From Qipengyuania aquimaris (lineage in GTDB: Bacteria; Pseudomonadota; Alphaproteobacteria; Sphingomonadales; Sphingomonadaceae): a stretch of 64,000 nucleotides of DNA. The DNA lies in NCBI RefSeq assembly GCF_009827445.1, contig NZ_WTYI01000001.1, positions 248,001 through 312,000 on the forward strand, read 5' to 3'. The position numbers were made by a program, and so were the translations under genes. Below the pieces are notes generated by a model. It worked only from the letters and a program-made list of their open reading frames with translations. It ran no database searches and was not told where the DNA came from. Below are positions 36,708 to 44,537 of the stretch, in pieces. Position 1 is the stretch's first letter. Every line of letters begins with the position of its first letter.

Positions 36708-37265
36708 TTGTCCCGCTTATCGCTCACGCTGATCGTCACCCTGGGTCTTGCTGTGTCCGCCTGCGATAGGAGCGCACCCGATGAGGCGCAAGAAAGCGGT
36801 GCTTCACAGATCAAAACCGGCGAGATCGACCGCACCTATGCCGACAGCCTGATGCCCGCCATCAATGTAAGCGATCCGGACGGGCGGCAGATCAATCTGG
36901 GCTCATTGCAGGGCACGCCGGTGCTGCTGAACCTGTGGGCGACATGGTGCGCGCCGTGCAAGAAGGAGATGCCGCTGCTCGATGCTCTTGCCGGCGACTT
37001 CGACGACCAATTGCACGTCATTACCGTGAGCCAGGATGCGGGCGGCGCGGAAAAGGTCGCTCCCTATTTCGCGGCGAACGAATTCGCCTATCTCGAACCG
37101 TGGATGGACCCGCAGAACGAGCTTGGCCTGCACTTCGACAACACCCCGCTGCCGACCACGATCCTCTACGATGCGCAGGGGCTGGAGGTCTGGCGTGTGG
37201 TGGGCGACTACGACTGGTCGAGCGACGAAGCACGCGCGGCCATTGCAGAGGTTGTCGGGGAATAG
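36708..37265 (+). CDS. TlpA-like thioredoxin-fold lipoprotein
   Basis: The 185-residue protein has a lipoprotein signal ([12 protein letters not shown]), a spacer, and a thioredoxin/TlpA domain with active site [15 protein letters not shown] near 80-94 and cis-proline [13 protein letters not shown] near 150. It should reduce disulfides in the periplasm, for example in cytochrome c or copper-protein maturation. The start is TTG at 36708 with GGAG six bases upstream; TTG 36696 is also in frame. Divergent from argH and convergent with tRNA-Val, whose CCA end begins one base after the stop. Confidence 0.88.
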   Translation: MSRLSLTLIVTLGLAVSACDRSAPDEAQESGASQIKTGEIDRTYADSLMPAINVSDPDGRQINLGSLQGTPVLLNLWATWCAPCKKEMPLLDALAGDFDDQLHVITVSQDAGGAEKVAPYFAANEFAYLEPWMDPQNELGLHFDNTPLPTTILYDAQGLEVWRVVGDYDWSSDEARAAIAEVVGE

Positions 37266-37341
37266 TGGTGGGCGCTGACGGGCTCGAACCGCCGACCCTC
37301 TCGGTGTAAACGAGATGCTCTACCAACTGAGCTAAGCGCCC
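37266..37341 (-). tRNA. tRNA-Val (anticodon TAC)
   Basis: The minus strand forms a 76-base cloverleaf. It has acceptor GGGCGCT/AGCGCCC, D arm GCTC...GAGC, anticodon stem TCTCG/CGAGA with loop TTTACAC (anticodon TAC), T arm GGCGG/CCGTC with loop TTCGAGC, discriminator A and encoded CCA. The 3' end directly touches the stop codon of the convergent TlpA gene. Confidence 0.97.
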
Positions 37342-37397
37342 CCTTGTGGGGTGAAGCGCGCATGTAGCGCGGTTTCGCGCCGGGTCAAGCGCGAGAT

Positions 37398-38171
37398 TCA
37401 GTTCCAGCCTTCGTCCAGCTTCAGCGCACCGTCGCCATAGAGGTAGTCGGCATTGAAGCGCGCATAACGCTTCAGGCGGTCCCAGTCGTCGGTGTAAAGG
37501 TCGCCCCGCCGGATTTCGGCAACACCCAATTCTCGCAGCTTGCCGACAGCGCGATTGGCATGGATTGCGCTGACCCCGCACATGTCGGCCAGGTCCAGCT
37601 GGGTGAACGGCGTGCGCAATGCGCGTGGGACGGTTCGCCCGATAAGCTCCAGCCTCGTATGCAGTTCTGCGTAGAGATGGGCGATACGCTTCGGCGCGTC
37701 GAGCTGTTCGAGAATCTGGATCCATTTGCGATGGATCGAGGCGTCGAGCAGTGTGGCAAACCACATGGCACGAGCGATATTCGGGCGATCCTGCATAACC
37801 GTGCGCAGGCTCTCGTGGCTGACGCTGCCGATCTTGACCGGGCCTGCCGCAACAATGCTGTGATCAAGGCGCTTCAATGCGAACCCGTGCAGGTCGACGA
37901 AATCTCCCGGCACTTGGACGCCGACAATGTAGCGACGGTCGCCGGACTCGATTGTACGAAACACATAGCCTTCGATCAGCATGGTGCTCTTGTTCGTGAC
38001 GTCGCCTCTTTCGAGCAGGCGTGTACCGTCGCCGTGTTCTTCCACGGTTTCGATAAGGCCTTCGATGTAGTTCAGGTCGTCCTGATCGAGATGTTCCCTC
38101 AATCGTCCGGCGAGAAATTCGCCGGTCAGCGGGAAATCGGAAGACCGTATGTCACCACGAATTGCGTCCAT
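37398..38171 (-). CDS. Crp/Fnr family transcriptional regulator (paralogue 1)
   Basis: The 257-residue protein has an N-terminal cyclic-nucleotide-type beta-roll (about 20-130) with GDRRYIVGVQVPGDFVDLHGFAL, a dimer helix, and a C-terminal winged helix with LTQ-type FTQLDLADMCGVSAIHANRAVGKLRELG. It lacks the N-terminal cysteine cluster of FNR and the residues that bind cAMP in CRP, so the signal is unknown. It is a clear paralogue of the next gene (shared STMLIxG, VPGDFVDLHxFALKRLDH and YLYGDGAL ends). A 15-bp dyad lies about 100 bases upstream of its start. Confidence 0.9.
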   Translation of the reverse strand: MDAIRGDIRSSDFPLTGEFLAGRLREHLDQDDLNYIEGLIETVEEHGDGTRLLERGDVTNKSTMLIEGYVFRTIESGDRRYIVGVQVPGDFVDLHGFALKRLDHSIVAAGPVKIGSVSHESLRTVMQDRPNIARAMWFATLLDASIHRKWIQILEQLDAPKRIAHLYAELHTRLELIGRTVPRALRTPFTQLDLADMCGVSAIHANRAVGKLRELGVAEIRRGDLYTDDWDRLKRYARFNADYLYGDGALKLDEGWN

Positions 38172-38272
38172 TGCGCGCCGATAAAGCAAGCCGCTCGCCC
38201 GAGGTCTATTGACGCATGTTAGCTTTCTGTTCGTTTCTGCCTTCAGAGCGCATTTTTGACAGCCCGCAGGTT

Positions 38273-38287
38273 GTCATATGTTATAAC
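38273..38287. promoter_or_regulatory. 15-bp dyad, copy 1 (upstream of Crp/Fnr paralogue 1)
   Basis: The sequence GTCATA-tgt-TATAAC is nearly symmetric around a three-base centre. It shares the 13-base core TCATATGTTATAA exactly with the copy at 39136-39150, in opposite orientation. The outermost pair is G/C here and A/T there, so the symmetry is kept although the bases change. This fits a dimer-binding operator. Confidence 0.6.
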
Positions 38288-38317
38288 CCGCCGCGTACAG
38301 CGGATCTCACCGGGCCT

Positions 38318-39130
38318 TCAGAGCCCATCCTGCCGCAATGACAATGCGCCGTCACCATAGAGATAGTCTTTCTCGAAATCCGCGAAACTTTCCAGTTTCT
38401 CGCGATTGCAGATGCGCACCTCTCCGCGATTGAAATCGGCGATCCCGCTCTTGCGCAATTCGCCGATCGCGCGATTGACGTGGATTGGAGTGGCGCCGCA
38501 CATGTCGGCCAGGTCTGCCTGGGTGAGCGGGGTGTCGAAGCCGTCTTCAAAGGCAAGGCCAACCATATCGAGCCTGCACCAGACCTCGGCAAAGATATGC
38601 GCGATGCGCTGCGGCACCTTGAGCTGTTCGAGCTTCATGATCCATTCGCGATGCATGGCTGCATCGAGCAGGGTGGAGAACCAGAACAAGCGGGCCAGAT
38701 GCGGCTTTTCTTTCATCACTTCGGCAATGCGTTCGTGCGGGACCAGCCCGACTTTGGCCTGCCCGACGCATTCAATGTTATGATCCAATCGCTTGAGCGC
38801 GAAACAGTGCAAGTCCACGAAATCGCCAGGGACGTGGAAACTGACACCATAGCGCCGATCCCCTGAATCCAGCGTTCGCAGCATGAAGCCGTCGATCAGC
38901 ATGGTCGAATGATCGCAGATATCGCCGCGAGAAATCAGGCGGTGGCCATCGGGAAGTATCTCCACACGGGAAACCAGCGATTCCAGTTCGACCTTCTCTT
39001 CTTGCGACAAGTCGTGGCGCAACCGGCCTTCCAAGAACAGGCCGGTATTAGGGAAACGCTCCAGTTCAGTAGACGCAGCTATCGCTTCGCTCCCGTATCG
39101 AAGCCCGAATTGCCGGCGCTTCTTACCCAA
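38318..39130 (-). CDS. Crp/Fnr family transcriptional regulator (paralogue 2)
   Basis: The 270-residue reading frame encodes a beta-roll (about 32-150, with GDRRYGVSFHVPGDFVDLHCFAL) and a winged helix with LTQADLADMCGATPIHVNRAIGELRKSG, the HVNR subgroup of Crp/Fnr proteins. No [4Fe-4S] cysteine set is present. The upstream end is TTG at 39130 without a good ribosome-binding site. The dyad at 39136-39150 almost touches it, so translation may begin at an internal alternative codon before residue 30. It is a duplicate of the downstream gene, 146 bases away, and both probably act in one circuit. Confidence 0.85.
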   Translation of the reverse strand: MGKKRRQFGLRYGSEAIAASTELERFPNTGLFLEGRLRHDLSQEEKVELESLVSRVEILPDGHRLISRGDICDHSTMLIDGFMLRTLDSGDRRYGVSFHVPGDFVDLHCFALKRLDHNIECVGQAKVGLVPHERIAEVMKEKPHLARLFWFSTLLDAAMHREWIMKLEQLKVPQRIAHIFAEVWCRLDMVGLAFEDGFDTPLTQADLADMCGATPIHVNRAIGELRKSGIADFNRGEVRICNREKLESFADFEKDYLYGDGALSLRQDGL

Positions 39131-39135
39131 ATGGC

Positions 39136-39150
39136 ATTATAACATATGAT
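39136..39150. promoter_or_regulatory. 15-bp dyad, copy 2 (between Crp/Fnr paralogue 2 and asparaginase)
   Basis: On the plus strand this is ATTATA-aca-TATGAT, the inverse of the copy at 38273-38287. On the minus strand it contains TATAAT, a perfect -10 hexamer, so a bound regulator could block or recruit polymerase. It lies 6 bases from the presumed start of the Crp/Fnr gene and 44 bases before asparaginase, so it may control both. Confidence 0.6.
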
Positions 39151-39193
39151 TGGTCCCGTGACCTGAGAAATCTTTCTCGCTATCGCGGCGCTC

Positions 39194-40171
39194 ATGACGA
39201 CCAGACTCCAAGTCCTTGCAACCGGTGGCACTATCGCCGGTATCGCCGGTTCAGCGATCGCCAGCGATTACCGCGCAGGCGAAATCGGTATCGAAGACTA
39301 CCTCGAGAAGGTGGGTGGCCTGGGTCTGGAAGCGCAGCTGTCCGGTCATCAGATCGCCAATATCGATTCAGGCGATATCGGCCCAACGGTATGGAATGCG
39401 CTGCACGCCGCCATCTCTACGGCCCTCGCCGACGAGGGCTGCGATGGTGTGGTCGTCACTCATGGCACGGATACCCTCGAAGAGACCGCATTCCTGCTCG
39501 ACCTGACCCTGCCAGCTACGAAGCCGGTGGTGGTCGTTGGCGCGATGCGCCCGGCCGACGCTGTGGGCTATGACGGGCTGCGCAATTTCGCCAACGCCGT
39601 TCGTGTCGCGAGCGATCCGGATGCCGCCGGTCGCGGCGTACTGGTGGTGATGGGCGACCGCGTTTTCGGCGCGCGTGACGTGCGCAAGGTCCGCACGCGG
39701 GGAACCGATGCTTTTCGCGGCTTTCCGCGCGAATCTGTCGGGCTCGTCACGCCCGCTTCGCTCGAATGGTTCGGCGCTCCGTGGCGCGAGGACGAGGCTT
39801 CCGCATTTGCGTGGTGCGACGACCTGCCGCAGGTCGTGATCGCCTATGCCCATGCCGGATTGTGCGCCGAAGAAGTGCTCCGCCTGGTGGGTGACGAAAC
39901 GCGCGGGATTGTCATCGCAGGCGTGGGCGAGGGCAATATGCCCGAACGCGTGCGGCAGGAACTGGCGCTGCTGGCGCAGGGGGGCATCGCCGTCGTTCGG
40001 GCCAGCCGCACCGACGAAGGACTGGTCGACCGCGAGGCCGAAGACACGCCGAACGGTTTCGTCGCCGCCCGCGCGCTCAACCCGCAGAAGGCGCGCATCC
40101 TGCTGCAATTGCTGCTGGCAAGCGGGACCAGTGATCCCGCCGCCATCCAGCGCGCCTTCGACGGGCGTTAA
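39194..40171 (+). CDS. L-asparaginase
   Basis: The 325-residue enzyme hydrolyses asparagine to aspartate and ammonia. It has both active-site signatures of the bacterial type: ATGGTIAG near 10 (nucleophile threonine) and VVTHGTDTLEETAF near 87. The substrate serine is in ANIDSGDIGP near 57. No signal peptide is seen, so it is probably cytoplasmic, although its sequence is closer to the type II group. It is divergent from the Crp/Fnr regulator and shares the intergenic dyad, so nitrogen or redox control is possible. Confidence 0.9.
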   Translation: MTTRLQVLATGGTIAGIAGSAIASDYRAGEIGIEDYLEKVGGLGLEAQLSGHQIANIDSGDIGPTVWNALHAAISTALADEGCDGVVVTHGTDTLEETAFLLDLTLPATKPVVVVGAMRPADAVGYDGLRNFANAVRVASDPDAAGRGVLVVMGDRVFGARDVRKVRTRGTDAFRGFPRESVGLVTPASLEWFGAPWREDEASAFAWCDDLPQVVIAYAHAGLCAEEVLRLVGDETRGIVIAGVGEGNMPERVRQELALLAQGGIAVVRASRTDEGLVDREAEDTPNGFVAARALNPQKARILLQLLLASGTSDPAAIQRAFDGR

Positions 40172-40174
40172 GCG

Positions 40175-41284
40175 TCAGCCGTTCGGCAAGACGAGGTATT
40201 TCTCGCCCGTCTTCATCTGGCGATAATCTAGGATCGCTTCCTTCGTGAGCATGCCTTCCAAGTCGACCTTGGTTTTGTAGCTGCTGGCGAAAGTGGTGGT
40301 GAGGTTGTCGAGCACGCGCTTCCTCATCCGCATCACCGTTTCCATGCCCGCCGTCTGGAGGAAAGGTGTCAGCAGCCAGCCCGACAGCGTCCAGCCGAAA
40401 CCGTAGGACGGGGTCAGCGTGGTCGGCCCGAAGTCGAGACGACCGTAGATGAACATCCGCTTCTGCTGGTTCGAACCATAGCGCGAATATTCGGTCATCT
40501 TGCCCACGGCGACCTGTTCCATCGCCTTGAAGCAGGTGTCGACCATCTGGCCGCCGCCGATGGGATCGAAGCCGTAGAAGGCGTCGGTTTCGTCGATGGC
40601 CGCCTTGAGGTTGCCCATGAAATCATCGTCCGATGAATTGACGACATGGCTGGCGCCGAGCCCCTTGAGCAGGTCCACCTGCTCCTGCTTGCGCACGATG
40701 TTGACGAGGCCGAGGCCGTCTTCCTGGCAGATCTTGACCAGCATCTGGCCCAGGTTCGATGCGCCGACCGTGTGCAGGATCGCCTTCTGGCCGTCCATCT
40801 TGGCGTTTTCGGCAAAGCCGAGCGCGGTCATCGGGTTGACGAAGCTGGAAGCGCCCGCTTCCGCACTGTGATCGCCGAGCGGCAGGCACATGGCGGCGTC
40901 CGCGATAGCGTACTGGCTGTAGGCATTGCCAGGAACGCAGGCGACGCGCTGGCCCATCAGCGCCTTGGCCATGTCGCTATCGCCGGTGGCGACGACGGTG
41001 CCGGCACCTTCGTTACCGGCGGGCAGGCGCTGGCCGTGACGGGCCTTGGAGCCGGTGTTGAAGGGTTCGGGCATCTTCGCGACGACCTTGCCGTGCGAAT
41101 ATTCCGCATTCTCGAAATCCGCCGCGCCGGTCAGGATGGCGAGGTCGGAAGGATTGATCGGGGCCGCTTCCATCTTGACCAGGACCTGGTTGCCGGTCGG
41201 GTCGGGGAAGGTGCTTTCGGCGATCTCGACGGTCAGCGTGCCGTCGGATTCCAGAGTGGTGAAAAGCTGTTTGCCGGTGGTCAT
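40175..41284 (-). CDS. Zinc-independent medium-chain dehydrogenase/reductase
   Basis: The 369-residue MDR protein has a GroES-like N-terminus (VLVKMEAAPINPSDLAILTG near 35), a NAD(P) domain with the loop HTVGASNLGQMLVKICQ near 172 in place of the usual GxGxxG, and a long C-terminus. The structural and catalytic zinc cysteines of alcohol dehydrogenases are missing, so it is of the quinone/enoyl-reductase type. The insertion NQQKRMFIYGRLDFGPTTL and the membrane-like GFGWTLSGWLLTPFL segment are unusual. The substrate is unknown. Confidence 0.85.
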   Translation of the reverse strand: MTTGKQLFTTLESDGTLTVEIAESTFPDPTGNQVLVKMEAAPINPSDLAILTGAADFENAEYSHGKVVAKMPEPFNTGSKARHGQRLPAGNEGAGTVVATGDSDMAKALMGQRVACVPGNAYSQYAIADAAMCLPLGDHSAEAGASSFVNPMTALGFAENAKMDGQKAILHTVGASNLGQMLVKICQEDGLGLVNIVRKQEQVDLLKGLGASHVVNSSDDDFMGNLKAAIDETDAFYGFDPIGGGQMVDTCFKAMEQVAVGKMTEYSRYGSNQQKRMFIYGRLDFGPTTLTPSYGFGWTLSGWLLTPFLQTAGMETVMRMRKRVLDNLTTTFASSYKTKVDLEGMLTKEAILDYRQMKTGEKYLVLPNG

Positions 41285-41293
41285 CCAATTCCC

Positions 41294-41311
41294 TTTCGTT
41301 GCTTTACGAAA
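41294..41311. promoter_or_regulatory. Short inverted repeat at the MDR reductase promoter
   Basis: TTTCGT (41294-41299) is repeated inverted as ACGAAA (41306-41311) around six bases, 10 bases upstream of the minus-strand MDR start, next to its ribosome-binding region. It is perfect but short; a repressor site or an mRNA 5' hairpin is possible. Confidence 0.3.
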
Positions 41312-41366
41312 CCTGTTTGCGGCCTCGCTACGCCTCGAAATGGGACTTGGCTAGGGTGCCGTTACG

Positions 41367-42116
41367 TCAGTTGTCGTCCGGATAGGTCGCCGCGACGAAA
41401 TAGAGCCCGTGGGGCGGCGCGTTGAGGCCCAGTTCCTGCCGGTCGCGCGCTTCCAGCGCCTTTTTCACATCGCCGACGGCCCAGCGGCCCATGCCCACGA
41501 GCGCGAGGCAGCCGACCATGGAGCGCACCTGGTGATGCAGGAAACTGCGCGCTGCGGCGTGGATCAGGACGTGGTCCCCGTCGCGTTCGACATCGAGGCG
41601 GTCGAGCGTCTTTTGCGGACTGGCGGACTGGCAATGAGCAGACCGGAAGGTCGTGAAGTCGTGGTTGCCGACCAGTGCCTGCGCGGCTTCATGCATGGCT
41701 TTTTCGTCGAGCGGCTGAGGCACCTGCCAGGCGCGGTTTTTCTCCAGCGTCAGCGGGGCGCGGCGATTGGCGATCCTGTAGACATAGCTGCGCCCCGTGC
41801 AGGTGAAACGTGCGTGCCAATCGTCCGGCACCACCTCGCAATGGGTTACTGCCACCGGATCGGGGCGGAGCTTGGCGTTGAGCGCCTCCATCAGGCGAAA
41901 GGGTTCGATATCCTTCTCGATGTCGAGATGGCTGCGCATTGCCAGCGCGTGCACGCCCGTGTCTGTCCGCCCGGCGCTGGCCAGCCGCACTTCCTCGCCG
42001 GTCACCGCGAAGGCCGCTTCCTCGACGGACTGCTGCACGCTCGGGCCGTGGGGCTGGCGTTGCAGGCCGAAAAACGGCGTGCCGTCGAATTCCAGGGTGA
42101 GCGCGAAACGGGTCAC
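41367..42116 (-). CDS. truA: tRNA pseudouridine(38-40) synthase
   Basis: The 249-residue enzyme makes pseudouridine in the anticodon arm. It starts with GTG as (V)[20 protein letters not shown], has the catalytic aspartate in [15 protein letters not shown] near 48-62, and the binding patch [13 protein letters not shown] near 195. GTG overlaps the fmt stop by four bases (GTGA), as expected for translational coupling of fmt-truA, a pairing common in alphaproteobacteria. Confidence 0.95.
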   Translation of the reverse strand: MTRFALTLEFDGTPFFGLQRQPHGPSVQQSVEEAAFAVTGEEVRLASAGRTDTGVHALAMRSHLDIEKDIEPFRLMEALNAKLRPDPVAVTHCEVVPDDWHARFTCTGRSYVYRIANRRAPLTLEKNRAWQVPQPLDEKAMHEAAQALVGNHDFTTFRSAHCQSASPQKTLDRLDVERDGDHVLIHAAARSFLHHQVRSMVGCLALVGMGRWAVGDVKKALEARDRQELGLNAPPHGLYFVAATYPDDN

Positions 42117-43021
42117 GAAAGGCGCGTGCCTTTGGCAATCGGATTGCCGCGCAGGAAAGTCTCGAGGTCCATGCGCGGCTTGCCGGCCCGCTGCAGTTCG
42201 AGCGGACGGATCGCGCCGTCGCCGCATGCGATGGCGAGGCGGTCATCGAGCACTTCTCCCGGCTCTCCCGACCCCTCGCATGTCTCTGCGCGCAGCAGTT
42301 TCACCCGCTGGCCGTCATGTTCGAACCATGCGCCGGGGAAGGGCGAGAGGCCATGTACATGACGCACGACCTCTTCTGCCGGACGGGCCCAGTCCAGCCG
42401 GGCCTCCGCCTTGTCGATCTTGGTGGCATAGGTCGCTTCTGCATCGTCCTGTTCGACAGCGTGCAGTGCGTCGAGATCGATGAGCGTGCCGACCATCAGC
42501 TGCGCGCCCAGTTCGGCCAGTTCCTCGGTCAATTCGCCCGTGGTCTTGTCCTCGATCGGTGTGCGCACGGTGGCGAGCATGGAGCCGGTATCGAGGCCTG
42601 CTTCCATCTGCATGATCGTGACCCCCGTCACCTCGTCACCCGCCATGATCGAACGATGGATGGGCGCTGCACCGCGCCAGTGCGGCAGGATGGACGCATG
42701 GACGTTGAGGCAGCCGTGTTCCGGCGCATCGAGGATCGCCTGCGGCAGGATCAGGCCATAGGCCGCGACCACCGCGATATCGGCATTGAGCGCGGCAAAA
42801 GCCTCCTGCTCTTCGGCGGATTTAAGCGATTTGGGATGGCGCACCTCGATCCCGAGCCGGTCTGCCCGTTCGTGCACGACCGTCTTCGTCAGTTCCTTGC
42901 CGCGGCGGCCGCCGGGGCGGGGCGGCTGGGTGTAGACGCACACGACTTCATGCGCCGCATCGACCAGCGCCTGCAGCGTGGGCACGGCGAAATCCGGGCT
43001 TCCCATGAAGATTATGCGCAT
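42113..43021 (-). CDS. fmt: Methionyl-tRNA formyltransferase
   Basis: The 302-residue enzyme formylates initiator Met-tRNA. It begins [16 protein letters not shown], has the folate-site [13 protein letters not shown] near 94 and the catalytic-site [18 protein letters not shown] near 112, and a C-terminal OB-like tRNA-binding domain. The neighbour on the other strand is recR, 52 bases away; def (peptide deformylase), its usual partner, is downstream of recR. The three formyl-methionine and tRNA functions thus cluster in divergent units. Confidence 0.97.
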   Translation of the reverse strand: MRIIFMGSPDFAVPTLQALVDAAHEVVCVYTQPPRPGGRRGKELTKTVVHERADRLGIEVRHPKSLKSAEEQEAFAALNADIAVVAAYGLILPQAILDAPEHGCLNVHASILPHWRGAAPIHRSIMAGDEVTGVTIMQMEAGLDTGSMLATVRTPIEDKTTGELTEELAELGAQLMVGTLIDLDALHAVEQDDAEATYATKIDKAEARLDWARPAEEVVRHVHGLSPFPGAWFEHDGQRVKLLRAETCEGSGEPGEVLDDRLAIACGDGAIRPLELQRAGKPRMDLETFLRGNPIAKGTRLS

Positions 43022-43073
43022 GACGTGTTCTATGGCCTTTCTTGGTCGCGCCTGCGCCCCTATCTGTGCACGT

Positions 43074-43670
43074 ATGGCATCGCAAGAGATCGAGACTCTG
43101 GCTTCCGCGCTGGCGCGCCTTCCCGGCCTCGGCCCGCGCAGCGCGCGGCGCGCTGTGCTGTGGCTCGTCAAGCGCCGCGAAAGCGCGCTGCCCGCTCTGC
43201 TCGAAGCGCTGGCGACAGTGGGCGAGGCGCTGGTCGAATGCGACACCTGCGGCAATGTCGACACCACCAATCCCTGCGGCATCTGCGCCGATCCGCGCCG
43301 CGACGGCAAGGGCCTGTGCGTGGTGGAGGACGTGGCGGATCTATGGGCGCTCGACCGGGCGAAGCTGTTCACCGGCAAGTACCACGTGCTCGGCGGCAAA
43401 CTGTCGGCACTGGATGGGATTCGCCCGGAAGACCTCAATATCGCCAGCCTTCTCTCACGCGTCGAGGCGGGCGGGGTGGACGAGGTGGTCCTCGCCATGA
43501 ACGCAACGCTCGAAGGCCAGACCACCGCGCATTACATCGCCGAACGGCTGGAGGATTTCCCGATCCGCATCACGCAGCTGGCGCATGGCCTGCCGGTGGG
43601 CGGGGAATTGGACTATCTCGACGAGGGCACTCTGGCGCAGGCGCTACGTGCGCGGCGGCCGCTCGGCTAA
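43074..43670 (+). CDS. recR: Recombination mediator protein RecR
   Basis: The 198-residue protein works with RecF/RecO in loading RecA at gaps. It has the N-terminal helix-hairpin-helix [19 protein letters not shown], a zinc site with [16 protein letters not shown] near 58-73 (four cysteines) and a Toprim domain with [13 protein letters not shown] near 85, followed by TxEGxxT-type [13 protein letters not shown] near 143. It is divergent from fmt. Confidence 0.96.
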   Translation: MASQEIETLASALARLPGLGPRSARRAVLWLVKRRESALPALLEALATVGEALVECDTCGNVDTTNPCGICADPRRDGKGLCVVEDVADLWALDRAKLFTGKYHVLGGKLSALDGIRPEDLNIASLLSRVEAGGVDEVVLAMNATLEGQTTAHYIAERLEDFPIRITQLAHGLPVGGELDYLDEGTLAQALRARRPLG

Positions 43671-43688
43671 TCGATCAGTCTAAGCAGC

Positions 43689-43706
43689 CCAATTCTGTTG
43701 AATTGG
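43689..43706 (+). promoter_or_regulatory. Perfect hairpin between recR and def
   Basis: CCAATTC (43689-43695) pairs perfectly with GAATTGG (43700-43706) around TGTT. It is the AT-richest part of the short recR-def gap and lies 28 bases before the def start. No T tract follows. It may be a weak terminator, a leader hairpin or an operator. Confidence 0.35.
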
Positions 43707-43733
43707 TCGCATTCAGCGCTTATCTGACCCCCC

Positions 43734-44300
43734 ATGGCTATCCGTGAAATCCTCGAAGTGCCGGATCCCCGGCTCAAGACCGTGTCCGAACCCGTAACCG
43801 AGTTTGATGACGAGCTGAAAACGCTGGTCGAGGACATGTTCGAAACGATGTATGCCGCGCCCGGTATCGGCCTCGCCGCGATCCAGGTCGGCGTGCCCAA
43901 GCGCCTGCTCGTCATCGATCTTCAGCCCGAAGACACCGATGCCGAGCCGGAAGAGTGCGATCACGGCGGACACCACCACCACCATTATCCGACCAAGAAG
44001 GAACCGCGGGTCTTCGTGAACCCTGAAATCCTCGATCCGGCGGAAGATCTGGCGAGCTATCAGGAAGGCTGTCTTTCGGTCCCCGACATCTTCGCCGATG
44101 TGGATCGCCCGGCCACCTGCCGCGTGCGGTACCAGGACCTCGACGGAAAGGTGCACGAAGAAGAGATGGAAGGCCTCATGGCCACCTGCATCCAGCACGA
44201 GATGGACCATCTTGAAGGCATCCTCTTCATCGACCACCTTTCGCGCCTCAAGCGCAGCATGGCCCTGAAGAAGCTGAAGAAGCTGCGTGAGGCAGCCTGA
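43734..44300 (+). CDS. def: Peptide deformylase
   Basis: The 188-residue metalloenzyme removes N-formyl groups from nascent proteins. The three motifs are intact: GIGLAAIQVG near 44-53, EGCLSVP near 111 and HEMDHLEG near 153, giving the Cys/His/His metal site. Between motifs 1 and 2 it has an acidic and His-rich insertion (HGGHHHHH at residues 77-84) that I do not expect in this enzyme. The 3' end overlaps the next small gene by 14 bases. Confidence 0.96.
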   Translation: MAIREILEVPDPRLKTVSEPVTEFDDELKTLVEDMFETMYAAPGIGLAAIQVGVPKRLLVIDLQPEDTDAEPEECDHGGHHHHHYPTKKEPRVFVNPEILDPAEDLASYQEGCLSVPDIFADVDRPATCRVRYQDLDGKVHEEEMEGLMATCIQHEMDHLEGILFIDHLSRLKRSMALKKLKKLREAA

Positions 44301-44484
44301 CCGGATCAGCTGGTCGCAGGCGGCACTGGCCGGACTGCTTTTCGCCCTGATCAGCTGCACCTGGCGCTATCTCAGCGACGGTGCGGATTTCGACGAGCTC
44401 GCGATCCGCTTCGCCGCCTATTTCCTCGCCTTCTCGGTGGGATTCTATTTCCTCTACAACCTAGTCGTGAAACGCCAGCGGTAG
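44287..44484 (+). CDS. Small two-span membrane protein
   Basis: A 65-residue protein with two hydrophobic segments (about 10-27 and 40-60, the second LAIRFAAYFLAFSVGFYFLYN) and a basic C-terminus. It overlaps def by 14 bases in another frame, consistent with translational coupling. No known family. It is likely real because of its membrane pattern and codon position, but the evidence is limited. Confidence 0.55.
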   Translation: MRQPDRISWSQAALAGLLFALISCTWRYLSDGADFDELAIRFAAYFLAFSVGFYFLYNLVVKRQR

Positions 44485-44506
44485 ATAGCTTGTCGCGTCC
44501 TCTGGC

Positions 44507-44521
44507 GTTCTCTCTCCGTTC
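44507..44521 (+). promoter_or_regulatory. LexA-type box GTTC-N7-GTTC upstream of rmuC
   Basis: GTTC at 44507-44510 and GTTC at 44518-44521 are exactly seven bases apart and end 16 bases before the rmuC ATG. This is the alphaproteobacterial LexA spacing. rmuC is on the published list of LexA-controlled genes in Escherichia coli (as yigN, from memory), which supports the reading. Confidence 0.6.
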
Positions 44522-44537
44522 CGCCTAATGTCGCGGG

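Noticed and set aside
38273-39150. The inverted 15-bp copies as terminal repeats of a mobile element around Crp/Fnr paralogue 2
   Set aside because: Similarity does not extend beyond the symmetric core, there is no target duplication or transposase, and the internal symmetry of each copy points to an operator.
43026-43040. GTTC-N7-TTTC upstream of recR as a third LexA box
   Set aside because: One of the eight specified bases is wrong, and single-mismatch sites are too common to support.
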